NCBI GenBank assembly: GCA_946811185.2 | Contig: OX328096.1 | Location: 24,803,881-24,867,880 of the forward strand | Direction of reading: 5' to 3' | Length of the DNA stretch: 64,000 nt | From: Hippopus hippopus | Taxonomy: Eukaryota; Mollusca; Bivalvia; Cardiida; Cardiidae | In this document: in pieces, positions 42,690 through 52,935 of the stretch | Numbering within the stretch: the first letter of the stretch is position 1 | Layout of the letters: each line of letters starts with the position of its first letter | Program-made: the position numbers and the translations under genes | The notes under the pieces: model-generated | Database searches by the model: none | What the model saw: the letters and a program-made list of their open reading frames with translations, nothing else | Told to the model about the DNA's origin: nothing

Positions 42690-42795
42690 GTCCTTTGAAA
42701 ATTTACTAAAGGCACAGACTGTGCAGGCCGACCTGGGTCGATACTTTTTGCAAATGCATTAAACCCCCTTTTGACAGAGCATGGCTCATACTTGT
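42690..42795. mobile_element. MITE-B end fragment
   Basis: GACTGTGCAGGCCGACCTGG then CCCCCTTTTGACAGAGCATG. Confidence 0.7.
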
Positions 42796-43024
42796 TGATT
42801 CATAGTTAAGATAGTCATCCTAATACCATACAAGTACAGCTTTTCTCTCATCTATAGTGACCAGTTTTTGGAATCAATTATCTCTAAGAAGCAGTTGCCC
42901 CTCGTCCCAAAATATTTTCCAGATCATTCAAAGAGATTCAACCTGAGATTCAAATACTTCTCTGTGTCATATACAACAGACTGTATGTGCTTTACAGGCC
43001 TTTTGGCTATAGCTTGATACTCCT

Positions 43025-43207
43025 AACAGAGCTCCAGATAAGAGGGAGTGGTGGCATTCTAAATCCATTATTTCTCTTTCAAGCCCTATGTTATGGGTAC
43101 TCATTAGAATCGTCTCGATGAGACGATTCTAATGAGTACCTATAACATAGGGTTTAGTGGAGAATAATTAGTATTTTCAATTATGAAATCAAAATCACTC
43201 CCTGCTC
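43025..43207. mobile_element. MITE with AGCTCCAGA..AGAGGGAGTG ends, copy 2
   Basis: Same family as the 4.3-kb copy, but the centre (43084-43152) is an almost perfect palindrome around GTCTCGATGAGAC with ~33-bp arms. Confidence 0.8.
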
Positions 43208-43482
43208 ATAACATATAACACCATTTAAATTGCTCTTGCAGTGTTTCAAGACCAGACTGCACTGAAAGTACAGTTTGATCTTGGATCCACTATCAGCCTC
43301 TATTTTTGGAGTTTTCAATTTTTAGATTTTTCTGCTTAAAAGTCTTGTAAAATGCAAACAGATTGTCACTATTTTAAATACAAACCAGATACTAATACTA
43401 CAAATATCCAATACAAATACATGAAAATCAGGATAAATACAAGACAGATAAAAAGTATGGCAGACTAAACTATCACACGAAA

Positions 43483-43925
43483 AAGTTTTCGACATGTCCA
43501 TAATTAAAACATTTGCAGACAACAAATCAAATGTGACTCAAATGATAGGTTTTTGTTGTTGAAGGATGGAAGCAGGAGGTCGATGGTTCGACCCCCGGCT
43601 TGGCCAATTTCTTTCCAAGGATTGATGATAGTCTTTACAACAGGATTCATTCCTCTCTCATTGCTGACCATTGTCTCGATGATGGTTATGTGGGAAAGTA
43701 GCCAGTGGTTTAGAAAGAATATTGTGCGAAGTACTGGTAAGAGAAACTCCAGAAAAGCATGAATAGGTGCACTGACTGCCACGATATAACTGAAATGTTG
43801 ACAACGGCGTGACATACCAATCAATCAATCAATCGTTGAAGGATGGAAAAAAGTACAGGGAAAAGTTGAAATATTGGTTAATAGCATTTTCTCCACATCC
43901 TATGATGTTTTCCAGTCTCATTCTT
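43483..43925 (-). mobile_element. MITE-A split by a SINE
   Basis: GACATGTCCATAATT ... ATGATAGGTTTTTGTT before and AAAGTACAGGGAAAAGTTG after the SINE; hairpin decayed (ATATTGGTTAATAGC). Confidence 0.8.
43572..43834 (+). mobile_element. 5'-truncated SINE with 14-bp TSD inside a MITE-A
   Basis: GTTGAAGGATGGAA is duplicated exactly at 43558-43571 and 43835-43848. The SINE starts within the tRNA part (GTTCGACCCCCGGC) and ends in an AATC tail repeat. The flanking MITE-A halves (from about 43483 and up to about 43920) join across the duplication. Confidence 0.9.
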
Positions 43926-43984
43926 CATGCTTGACAAAGAATATGAAGTAAATGGTTACAATAACCTCAGACTACCCATGAAGC

Positions 43985-44202
43985 CTTTATTACTCAATTC
44001 TGAGTTTTGATGACCCTGGGCAGGAAAGGTTATGAAAACACTGTGGGAAAAGGAGAAAATGCTGGTAACCAGCATTTTCTCCTTTTTCCACAAGATTTTC
44101 TATCCTATCATAAAACTTTTAAGCTCATTTGTACCAAAATTGAATTTGTCGTCTGCAGGTGTCTCAAAAATTCTATTAAAAATTTGTTACTTGGGAAAGG
44201 GA
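43985..44202 (+). mobile_element. MITE-A copy
   Basis: Inner hairpin AAATGCTGGTAACCAGCATTT intact; termini diverged (CCTTTATTACTCAATTCTGA; GTTACTTGGGAAAGG). Confidence 0.88.
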
Positions 44203-44870
44203 CAAAGGTCCACTAATGGCAGAATAAACAAACTTCTCCGCTCAGTGAAAACTTTGATAGAGACACAAAAAGGTAAGAAAAACTAGGGGAAACAGAAATA
44301 AATTAAGAGAAAACTGTGTTCTACAAAGATTCTTTTCCACGATTCTTTTTAAAAATTGCATGCTTAAAACTTAGTACAGGATACATTCATAGCACATATT
44401 GATAACCTTATAAAAAGGGAAGTATTGATAAAATAAGAATATTCAAAAAATAAAAATGAAGGCCTACACCAAAACCTACATACAATTTAATGATAAAACT
44501 TTGATATCTGTGCAAACAGAATCCAGTAATTTAACATTTTATTATATACCAGTAAATTTTCCCGATCAAATACATGCGTTGAATCGGGTGAAATAACACA
44601 CACGACAGAAAAAAATTCCGTATCTACACTCAGTGGAATACGGTCCCAAATATGGTATGATGACGTATCTCAAGCACGGACTAAGCATGCATTGATTTAC
44701 GATTGGATTGGTGAAAATGTTACGCTGTAATATTAATCTGCCATTCATGAAAACAGAGTTACTACCATCCACACTATTAATTGTCTCTTCTTGTTTGCCG
44801 TTTTCAAATAAAATGTCAACAATTGCAAAATGTTGTCGTTGAAAGTTGTAGGATTATAATAAAAGGAATA

Positions 44871-45022
44871 TTATGTTGTAGTAACTTTCCTGGTGCTTGT
44901 ATTTACTTCTCGCTGCGTTAGAAATTTTGACATCACGCGAGACCTTCAGTCTCGCGCGATATCAAATTTTCTCACACTGCTCGAAGTAAATACAAGCACC
45001 ATGAAAGTTACTACAACATAAT
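44871..45022. repeat. Foldback of ~70-bp arms, second copy of a larger family
   Basis: TTATGTTGTAGTAACTTTC ... CATCACGCGAGAC is inverted in GTCTCGCGCGATATCAAATT ... ACTACAACATAA. The region 44560-45022 matches 37640-38240 in order (TTTACGATT.G.T.GGT.AAAATGTTACG..., ATACAAGCACCA.GAAAG), so these are two copies of one element; the earlier copy has lost the left arm of the hairpin. Confidence 0.75.
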
Positions 45023-45057
45023 ATTCCGTATATATTGCCTTATGCCATTAAGTATTT

Positions 45058-45235
45058 TGATCCTTTACCAAACAATCCAGTTTTAAAACCCTAGAGGTTC
45101 TCAAAAAAAAACTTTCCCCGAATATTTCCTAACCATCCAAGTGCAAATTTCAGCTTTTTAGTGAAATCTAATTTGTCGGCTGCAAATGTTTTCACTTGGG
45201 ATTAGTTAAAAATTTTGTCATTTGGCAAAAATTAA
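45058..45235 (+). mobile_element. MITE-A lacking the hairpin tip
   Basis: CCTTTACCAAACAATCCAG to TTTGGCAAAAATTAA. It lies just 3' of the TK1 last exon. Confidence 0.75.
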
Positions 45236-45376
45236 TGTCTGCATTACTAAAATTCTATTGGCTGTGCAATGTACCTCAATTCCAAGTGATAAGAAGAATA
45301 AAAGAAAAAACGCTGTCAGATTTTGAACACATATGGAAACTACAGCTGCTCTGATTGTCAAAAATGTAATCGGTTT

Positions 45377-45628
45377 TCAAACTCTTGGAGGCTTATTTAC
45401 AAAAAGCTGTCTGTTAGTTGCATTTGCCAGTGAATTGATTGACTTCTCACCAAGAACAGTTGGAGTTTCTCCAGATCTTTTTGGAGACTTGTTCAATGAG
45501 TGTTTGTATGGAGACTTTTTGGAAGGGGACACTTTATAGGGTGACTGTCTAGGCGATTTTTTCACAGGGGACCAAAAACAATCTCTGCACACTGCCTGGT
45601 ATATGTCTGCTCCTCCAATGACCTCCAC
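45377..45628 (-). CDS. TK1: TK1 last exon: lasso, second zinc pair, SP-rich tail
   Basis: Acceptor AATTCCAG before GTGGAG. It reads VEVIGGADIYQAVCRDC (lasso loop plus zinc cysteines 164 and 167). A basic tail follows with repeated S-P motifs: SPVK, SPRQ, SPYK, SPSK, SPYK and SPKR, then GETPT, ending at TAG. The tail matches the mammalian regulatory tail in position but not in sequence; no KEN box is seen. The SPxK/R cluster suggests CDK phosphorylation (inference). Confidence 0.95.
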   Translation of the reverse strand: MEVIGGADIYQAVCRDCFWSPVKKSPRQSPYKVSPSKKSPYKHSLNKSPKRSGETPTVLGEKSINSLANATNRQLFVNKPPRV

Positions 45629-45946
45629 CTGGAATTGCGAAAAATATTTGACACAGTTTACAAGTAAAAAGAAAGAATTTGTAAAAGGGTTTTATTCAAA
45701 ATAAGAGATAATTTGAGTAATATTACCTTAAAATGTAACATTATCAAATTCATCTGTAATAATTATTATAACTCTTTACAATATGACAAAATTTCAGACT
45801 GGTCTAAACTGAAAGCATTTTCAGACAACAAATTCAATGCTGCTCAAATGATGAGACTTGTCTTCGAAAAGGTAGAAAACACTGTGCAAAAACGATAAAA
45901 CACTGCCAGCTAAAAGCTTATTATACTTTTCCCACAATGTTGTCTT

Positions 45947-47041
45947 AACTAGAGGCGCTTGAGCGCCTGTATCGCTCCACAGGCCTGATATTTCTATAAT
46001 GGCAAAAGGAAGTTTTTAACAATTATCATTCAATCCTGCATTTTAGCTCACTGAAGAAACAATTTGGTAGACAACCAACACAGGAACTTACCTGCAAAAC
46101 AACAATGAAATCCAATGAATAGTTTTAGAGAAGAAATTTTTCAAAGATTTTACTTTATACCATAAAAGGAAAATGAGTCTCCCATAAAAGCCATGTTTTT
46201 TGACAGATCTTTTTTTTTTTAAGGAATTCTGTAAACCTGTATCTAAGGAACATTCCTGCAAAATAATAATGCTATCCAAATAGCGGTTTGGGAGGAGAAG
46301 ATTTTTAAAGGTTTTTTACTTTGGTTGCCATGGCAACCAGAATTCTTCATGGAACACAATTATTTGAAGGAATTTGAAAGAGGACCACCAAAGGAACATT
46401 CCTGTGAAATTTGGTAAAAATCCAGTCAATAGTTTCTGAGAAGTTTTTTAAAGAAAAAGTTTACGGACGCACGCACGGACGAACGGACGGACGCACGGAC
46501 GAACGCACGACGGACACAACACCATGACAATAGCTCGCTGGCCGAAGACAACCACCATAGGAACTTACCTGCAAAACAACAATGAAATCCAATGAATAGT
46601 TTTAGAGAAGAAATTTTTCAAAGATTTTACTTTATACCATAAAAGGAAAATGAGTCTCCCATAAAAGCCATGTTTTTTGACAGATCTTTTTTTTTTTAAG
46701 GAATTCTGTAAACCTGTATCTAAGGAACATTCCTGCAAAATAATAATGCTATCCAAATAGCGGTTTGGGAGGAGAAGATTTTTAAAGGTTTTTTACTTTG
46801 GTTGCCATGGCAACCAGAATTCTTCATGGAACACAATTATTTGAAGGAATTTGAAAGAGGACCACCAAAGGAACATTCCTGTGAAATTTGGTAAAAATCC
46901 AGTCAATAGTTTCTGAGGAGAAGTTTTTTAAAGAAAAAGTTTACGGACGCACGCACGGACAAACGGACGGACGCACGGACGAACGCACGACGGACACAAC
47001 ACCATGACAATAGCTCTCTGGCCTTCGGCCAGTGGAGCTAA
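45947..47041. mobile_element. Bivalve repeat with 477-bp internal duplication, inside a MITE-A
   Basis: It starts AACTAGAGGCGCTTGAGCG and ends TGGCCTTCGGCCAGTGGAGC. MITE-A sequence resumes directly after it (GTGTGGTAATGGGATAA), so it split a MITE-A copy. It ends with a GGACGCACGCACGGAC microsatellite and ACCATGACAATAGCTC, a 3' tail common in bivalve repeats. Confidence 0.7.
46069..47025. repeat. Two tandem 477-bp copies, nearly identical
   Basis: Unit 1 begins at about 46069 and unit 2 at about 46546. They differ by a 3-bp indel (CTGAGAAG against CTGAGGAGAAG) and a few substitutions; the identical 63-residue shadow frame on the minus strand appears in both. The similarity implies a recent duplication or gene conversion. 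Confidence 0.9.
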
Positions 47042-47164
47042 AAAGCTTTCTCAGCATGTGTGGTAATGGGATAACTCATTTTACATTACCTCCCAGACAA
47101 CTTTATAAATGTGCCTGTAAAATTTAGACAACAAACAATTTCCACAATACTTTTGGAGTAAATC

Positions 47165-47240
47165 AGTGAAAACAATGTGACAATAGGAGAAATTGCTTGT
47201 TACAAGCAATTTCTTGACTTTACCATAATTATTTCTAAGT
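47165..47240. mobile_element. MITE-A hairpin variant
   Basis: Only the core survives, as AATTGCTTGTTACAAGCAATT. Relative to consensus it carries paired changes on both arms. A related, less perfect core is at 47480-47505 (ATTGCTTGCTATGAGCAAT). Confidence 0.75.
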
Positions 47241-47616
47241 TGCATGCTGGATGACAAAAAGTCTGCAAAAGATATGAATTCCTAATTGGGGAGAAAAAAG
47301 TTCACTCACAAATTGGCCTTGGATCTGTTTGATTGTATATCAACAACAGAGAATACTCAAAATGATGTATTTAAACTATTTCTTGAAACTTTCAGTGGAC
47401 AACTTTGCAAAATCTGTGTTAAACATTGGCAATCAAAATGAATTATGGTGTAATAAATGGAAACATAAGAAAACATAGTGGCAACAGTATAATATTGCTT
47501 GCTATGAGCAATTTATGTTTATTCCACAATGTTTTAAAAATGGTATTTTGCAAGAAAAAATAGAAAGTTGTTGGCAGCTGGTAACAAGATTTAAACTTTG
47601 TTAGGGTTATTGTATT

Positions 47617-47831
47617 CGACCCTTTGCCACATAATTCCAAGTCTATTGACACTGAGAAGGTTTTAAAACCATTGTGGGAAAAGGAGAAAATGCTGGCAAC
47701 CAGCATTTTCTCCTTCCCCTACTATGTTTTCTATCATTTCAAAGATAAAAATCATCATATGAAGATGATTGAGTTTGTCATCATAAATGCTATGAATTTG
47801 GTCAAGCTTAAAATTTCTCATTTGGTAAAAG
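47617..47831 (+). mobile_element. MITE-A copy
   Basis: CCCTTTGCCACATAATTCC to TTTGGTAAAAGC; core AAATGCTGGCAACCAGCATTT. Confidence 0.88.
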
Positions 47832-48008
47832 CAAAGTTTTCCCTCAGCTCTCTCATACAGAGGTCTGGACGCCCTTCAAATGAATAAGAGAAGGCAAATA
47901 TTCAAATTTTAGGGGACAAATAGAAAATTTTACAGTCCAAATTAAAAAAAAAAAAAAAAAAAACGGGTCAGGAAAAATGCTGTAAAAAGTCTATGGTATC
48001 CAACTCAC

Positions 48009-48128
48009 TGATTGATCCTGTGTAGTTCTCTTTGTGAAATGGCCGTCAGAGTTACATGTCATACACACCGCTGACAGCTTGATCACATTCTCAGCCAGAG
48101 GTACGAGGTTTAATATGTCTCCAAATCC
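48009..48128 (-). CDS. TK1: TK1 exon: first zinc CxxC
   Basis: A phase-0 exon of 40 codons (acceptor TGTGTTTTAG, donor AATCA/GTGAGT). It reads GFGDILNLVPLAENVIKLSA, then VCMTC and HFTKRTTQDQS. The cysteines at visible positions 132 and 135 are the first half of the structural zinc site; PLAE.V.KL.AVC is strongly conserved. Confidence 0.97.
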
Positions 48129-48187
48129 CTAAAACACATATAACTTGGAATGTGACATACAGTGACTCAGTAAATCCAAGTGCTTTT

Positions 48188-48432
48188 ATCCTTTACTAAA
48201 CAACTGCGAGTTTTTCAGACCCTTTGACACATGATTTTTGAAAAAATCACAGGAAAAGGTATGTCTGTGACAAACTGCAACTTAATAACTCCACCAGCGC
48301 TTTAATCCTCTACCAAACAATTGTCAGTTATTACGGCCCTTGACACATGGCTTTTGAAAACATTGTGTTGTCCTATGTAAGCTCTTTTAATTCCAATAAG
48401 TCCACCATTTTGTTATTTGACAGAAAGTTGAT
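48188..48432 (+). mobile_element. Two degraded MITE-A pieces
   Basis: CCTTTACTAAACAACTGCGA and CCTCTACCAAACAATTGTCA starts, without a hairpin. They lie in the TK1 intron 60 bp upstream of the 48-kb exon. Confidence 0.6.
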
Positions 48433-48713
48433 AGAGGAAATACATGTTCAGACCTAACATAAATTGTGCAAAAAAAATGTCCATGTTCAATAAGAATTAT
48501 TCCTTCAATGCTTATAAGCGGATATGAAAAAAAATATATAACAACTACCAGTAGTTCCTTTTAAAAGGTTGTACAAGGATTCAATACAATATGAAAGCTT
48601 GGATGAGTTCCTCACACAAATGACTATCTGTATGTACACAGTGGAACAGACAAGGGGATACACCGATTCTACCATAATAGCCCCGAAAAACGTAAGATTT
48701 GCTGGGTTCACTT

Positions 48714-48898
48714 AACCCTTAGGCTGCTAAGCACAACTCACTGACCTTTTGCGGACAGTGTAGATCAAGATCAGACTGCACAGAATGTACAGACTGATCT
48801 TGGATCTACACTGTCCTTTAAGAATACATTTTTCCCAAAAAAAATAACTTTTAAATAGCAAGATTTGGGTTTTTACTATCAGCAGGATAAGGATTAAC
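48714..48898. mobile_element. MITE-C copy
   Basis: TTAACCCTTAGGCTGCTAAG to CAGGATAAGGATTAA; stem GTGTAGATCAAGATCAGACT ... GATCTTGGATCTACAC. Confidence 0.8.
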
Positions 48899-48907
48899 TG
48901 AAGCCTA

Positions 48908-49136
48908 TTAACCCTTCACCAGACGACAAAATGTTAGTCTTGTCCAAATTGAAAGCATTTGCAGACAACAATTTCAAAGTTGTTCAAATGGTGCAATCTT
49001 GCTTTGATAGGGTAGAAAACATTGTGGGAAAAGGAGAAAATGCTGGTTACCAGCATTTTCTCCTTTTCCCACAATGTTTTTAAAAGGCCTCTTCTACAGG
49101 GTCGTGAAAACCCGGGATTGTTTGGTAAAGAGTTAA
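48908..49136 (-). mobile_element. MITE-A with perfect hairpin
   Basis: TTAACCCTTCACCAGACGAC to TTTGGTAAAGAGTTAA. The palindrome at about 49016-49080 (tip AATGCTGGTTACCAGCATT) pairs without a mismatch over about 32 bp per arm. Confidence 0.95.
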
Positions 49137-49139
49137 ATT

Positions 49140-50270
49140 GTTCCGAGTGTGTTCCACTGTCCAAGTCTGATCAGATTAATTGTAGTTTACACATAATATA
49201 ATGCAGGGGCTAGCAGTTTACCACCTTCCACTAAACCTACACGTTTGAAAATAATCTGCCTTCACTAGGGAAGGCATCAATGTAAATGGATACTCTCAGA
49301 TGTTAATAAGAATAACAATGCAGTGTCTGATCCAGAGCGTGTGATTGCCAGAATCGCCTGAGTTTTTCGTCATTCACACACATTTTCAAAACCAGTGCGC
49401 AACAATCGTGCACAAAAAATAATTAGGCAATTAGTGTTTGATCACGTGTTAAACTTAATGCTCAAACGTTGAGGTAAAAATCACTTTCACATCCAGCACA
49501 GCTGCATCAAATCATTCCTATGAATCGAGAGTGACTTCCCTTTCTTACCTCACAGACTTTGATTTTACGAAAAACAATATCTTGTCATTTTTCTTCTTCT
49601 CATTTTAAATATATCAATTACATGTCTCCAACACTTATTTATGAAAATAAATGTGAGTGAAGTACTGCCTTTCCATCCAAATACATACTTCAGCTGTCAA
49701 GATGAATTTATTTTCATATTACTTGATTAGTTTCGATTAATACCAATTCCCAGAAGTTGATCATTTTTTGCATGTAAACCCAAACAAATAGCAGACGATA
49801 CTCACAGTTCTGTTTTTTAAGATGGACACAAACACCGAATCACTGATATCTTTACGCACAGAGCCGGTGGTAATGATGATGAACAATCAGTTTTGAAAAA
49901 AATCTGTTATTTGGCATGCAAGTCATGGCAAGTGGGACGCAGAGATGAACCCATAGAGACTAGTATTTAAACTTTTACTTACAGCTATGACTTTGAAGTT
50001 TCAAAGTAAGGTTTTGTGCTAGGTATGAACAAGACTAAGGCACAGAACTATATAAGTGAAAGGCTTTAATAAATACAAAAGAGATTAGTTCTGTTTCTTG
50101 CGTTTTGTAGTTAATTTTGATCCCCCGTACATTTTTTAAATCCCCTATGCTTTTCAGATTGATGGGGGACAATCCCCCACTTTTTTAAAATCCTGGATCA
50201 GACACTGACAATGCTGTGAATTAAATGAAATGGTTTAAATATCAGACCATTTCGTACGGTTACTTATCAT
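49140..50270. other. TK1 intron, nothing recognised
   Basis: Unique-looking AT-rich sequence upstream of the 48-kb exon and downstream of the 50.3-kb exon. Confidence 0.45.
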
Positions 50271-50274
50271 TTAC

Positions 50275-50364
50275 CTTTCTCTGGAATGTTCCATCTAATG
50301 CTGCAACAATCACAATTTTACCTTGGTCTGCCATCTGGTCACAGAACGATACTATGTCTGGAAA
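50275..50364 (-). CDS. TK1: TK1 exon: FPD to FQRK
   Basis: A phase-0 exon of 30 codons (acceptor TTTTTGTAG, donor AGAAAG/GTAAAT). It reads [20 protein letters not shown], then [10 protein letters not shown], the TK1 core strand and the start of the zinc-binding region. It is separated from the previous exon by a 7.3-kb intron with two large DNA elements. Confidence 0.97.
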
Positions 50365-50569
50365 CTACAAAAAGTGAATTGATGAGTTAAAATTTGTGAA
50401 ATGTAATAGGTGTGTACTTCTGCAAGAGCATTATGTGCCTTTCATGTCAGGGAGATTCATTTCAGCACGTCTCGGATCACCTTTGCAAAAAAGAATCTTA
50501 ATTTTCTCCTAAAATAAGGAAATTGAATATAAAGTAATTCACAAGAATTTGTTGCTCAATTAAAAAAGG

Positions 50570-50668
50570 ATTTGATCGATTGAATGGCGTTTTACCCTGC
50601 TGTCAACATTATTTCAGTCATTTCACGGGGCTCATGTATTCATGTATTTTCCTGGATTTCACTAGAAG
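50570..50668 (-). mobile_element. SINE 3' fragment near a TK1 exon
   Basis: Reads GTCAACATTATTTCAGTCAT then CCTGGATTTCACTAG on the plus strand; about 200 bp upstream of the TK1 exon at 50364. Confidence 0.6.
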
Positions 50669-51026
50669 ATCAAACGAAAAAGAAAAGAAGTGGTGGGCTA
50701 TTGAAATGATTTTCAATCATTAAGAATTTAATGAAAGAATATTTTCAAAACAAAAATCTTCATTAACTTTAGTTACTCTACAGATATAGCTTTTCGAGGT
50801 AAATGTCCATTAATGACTGAAACAAAATTAATGTATTTATTGGTATTTCATATTTGTTTTGTCATGAATGCATACAAACCTATTTTGATTGATGACTCGC
50901 TGCAAATGACTACTCTTGATAACATTGTGACAACATGAATAATTTTTCTTGGACCTGTGTTTCTTCTAATTTTCCTAATGTTTTCATTTGCACTCACAAA
51001 TTATACCTAAGTTAATTATTTAACTT

Positions 51027-51513
51027 TTAACCCTTTACCATACAATCCCTTGTTTTAATGACCCTGCTGAGGAAGGTTTCTGAAAATATTGTGGAAATTG
51101 TTTCCACAATGTTTTCTTTAATGATTTATTGATTTAATATGAGTTTAACACCGTTTTAACAGCTTAGATCATATCACGGCAGTAAGTGCACCTATGCATG
51201 TGTTTCCTGGCTGTCTCACATCAGTGCCAACACAACTTTCTTTCCAAGTCACTGTCTACTTTTTCACATGCATCAGAGGTGAGAGAGGCGAAAAATCGAC
51301 GGAAAGAAAGTTTGTCTCAAACGAGTATCACACTCACAACCACCAGGTTGGAAGTCTGATATGCTAACCACTGCGCTACCTGGGCAGGCACAATGTTTTC
51401 TACTCTATCAAAACAAACCAGGTCACTTAAGCTACGTTTTACATGTATTTGTTGTGTGTAAAGGCTTTCGATTTGACAAACCTAACAATTTGTTGTTTGT
51501 TAAAAAAAGTTAA
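51027..51513 (+). mobile_element. MITE-A split by a SINE
   Basis: TTAACCCTTTACCATACAAT at the left and GTTTGTTAAAAAAAGTTAA at the right. The hairpin is shortened to TGTGGAAATTGTTTCCACA. Confidence 0.85.
51118..51388 (-). mobile_element. SINE with 13-bp TSD inside a MITE-A
   Basis: CACAATGTTTTCT is duplicated exactly at 51105-51117 and 51389-51401; this is the conserved hairpin-arm motif of MITE-A. The tRNA-like end is at the right (plus-strand GAGTATCACACTCAC ... GCGCTACCTGGGCA). Confidence 0.9.
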
Positions 51514-51592
51514 AAGAATGTTTCCAAACTTTTCTGTGGCACATTCGTTTATAGAGGTAACAAGTTAATAACTATTTCTAAAGCAGTCACCT

Positions 51593-52935
51593 TTAACCCT
51601 TTACCACACAATCCCAAGTTTTAATGACCCTAAAAGATAAGGCTTTTGGAAACATTGTTGGCAAAGAAGAAAATGCTGGCAGGGTTCCCTCTAGCTTCTT
51701 TTTTTCTTGCGCCATCACTTTCGCCAAATGAGAAAAGTTTGTGCCAAACTGAAATAATTAGAGCCAGTTGGTGCCAATTTTAAAATGAAAGTACCGGTGG
51801 TCAGGTATAATCAAGAATTGGTCTATAAATTTTCATCACATGGTTGTGTCAATAAAAAAACAAACAAGAAAACATTTGTTTTCATCAGATTTCATAACTC
51901 ATATCTATGTCTTTTACATGAATATAGTAAAAAAATTATTTTTGTGAACAATGGAAAAAACAACATCTATTAAGTTTAAGTAGATCTATCTTTATTGTAG
52001 TTTAAGTAGATCTATCTTTGAGAGCAATTTCTACTTTTGTAACAAAGTTTTAAAGAGAGACTTTTTGAAACATATAGAAGTTTACACTGTACAAACCACA
52101 CAACAAAGTCAATATGTAATTAAAAAAAAAGAAGAAATTTCTCCCTTAGAAAGAAATTGCTTCTGTAGGGACTTTTTTTTTTTATCTGTAACAGTATAAA
52201 AAAGTTAAAATATTAAAAAAAACCAAACAAGTTTTCCGAAAAAGTGGGCGATTAACGGAGGAAGAACGACATAGAAAATGCCGAGGACGACGATAACATT
52301 ACGGTCCGGGTTTTAGTCAACGCCGACGGCGACGCCGTCGCCATTTTGGAAAACCGCTGTATTTTACCTGCGATCATGATTCATTTGGACATTTAGTAAC
52401 ATTCACGATGGATATAGGCCACTGGTCTTCGTTACTTTCACTTTCGGACAGTTTTCCAAAATAAATTTACAATTTTTTTCTAGCCGGATGTTTACGTTAT
52501 CGAAAGTGTATGTATATTCGGATAGACAGGTGTAAATGACATCGATTTGTGAAGTAATTTTGATTACTTCGATGCCGTTGTTTATTCCAGCTGATTTATT
52601 TCACTTTTATCGATGGATTGGCGGTCATGCATCCATGCATTGCAGTGAAGGGGGCCAGTTTTAAAATGTTCGGCATCCCGATATGAAAATTAAATATCGG
52701 CGCCAGTCATTTTCGCCAATCGGCATTTTTTGGCGCCACATTTAAAAATCTATCGCAAATGGCGCCAAATGCGAAGCCCAGCGGGAACCCTGGCTGGTAA
52801 CCAGCATTTTCTCCTTTTCCCACAATGTTTTCTACACTATTAAAGACAGAAATCATCATTTCAGCTACATTTAACTTGTCGTCTGCAAATGCTTTGAATT
52901 TGGTCCAGTCTGTCAAAATCTTTTTTGTGTTAAAG
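51593..52935 (+). mobile_element. MITE-A split by the 1.1-kb TIR element
   Basis: Left 51593-51679 (CCCTTTACCACACAATCCCA ... GAAAATGCTGG), right 52793-52935 (GCTGGTAACCAGCATTTTCT ... TTTGGTCCAGTC). The split is exactly at the palindrome centre. Confidence 0.88.
51680..52792. mobile_element. 1.1-kb TIR element inside a MITE-A, 5-bp TSD
   Basis: The ends are CAGGGTTCCCTCTAGCTTC and GAAGCCCAGCGGGAACCCTG. GCTGG is duplicated at 51675-51679 and 52793-52797, exactly within the MITE-A palindrome ATGCTGGTAACC. The subterminal parts contain repeated GCGCCA/TTTCGCC motifs on both sides. No transposase-like frame is seen; superfamily uncertain. Confidence 0.75.

Larger units (their letters stand above)
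45769..47075 (-). mobile_element. MITE-A split by the 45.9-47.0 kb repeat
   Basis: Left part 45769-45946 (AACTCTTTACAATATGACAA; CCCACAATGTTGTC), right part 47042-47075 (GTGTGGTAATGGGATAAC). Confidence 0.75.

Noticed and set aside
46088..46756. Two identical 63-residue frames on the minus strand
   Set aside because: They come from the 477-bp repeat duplication and show no protein-like features.
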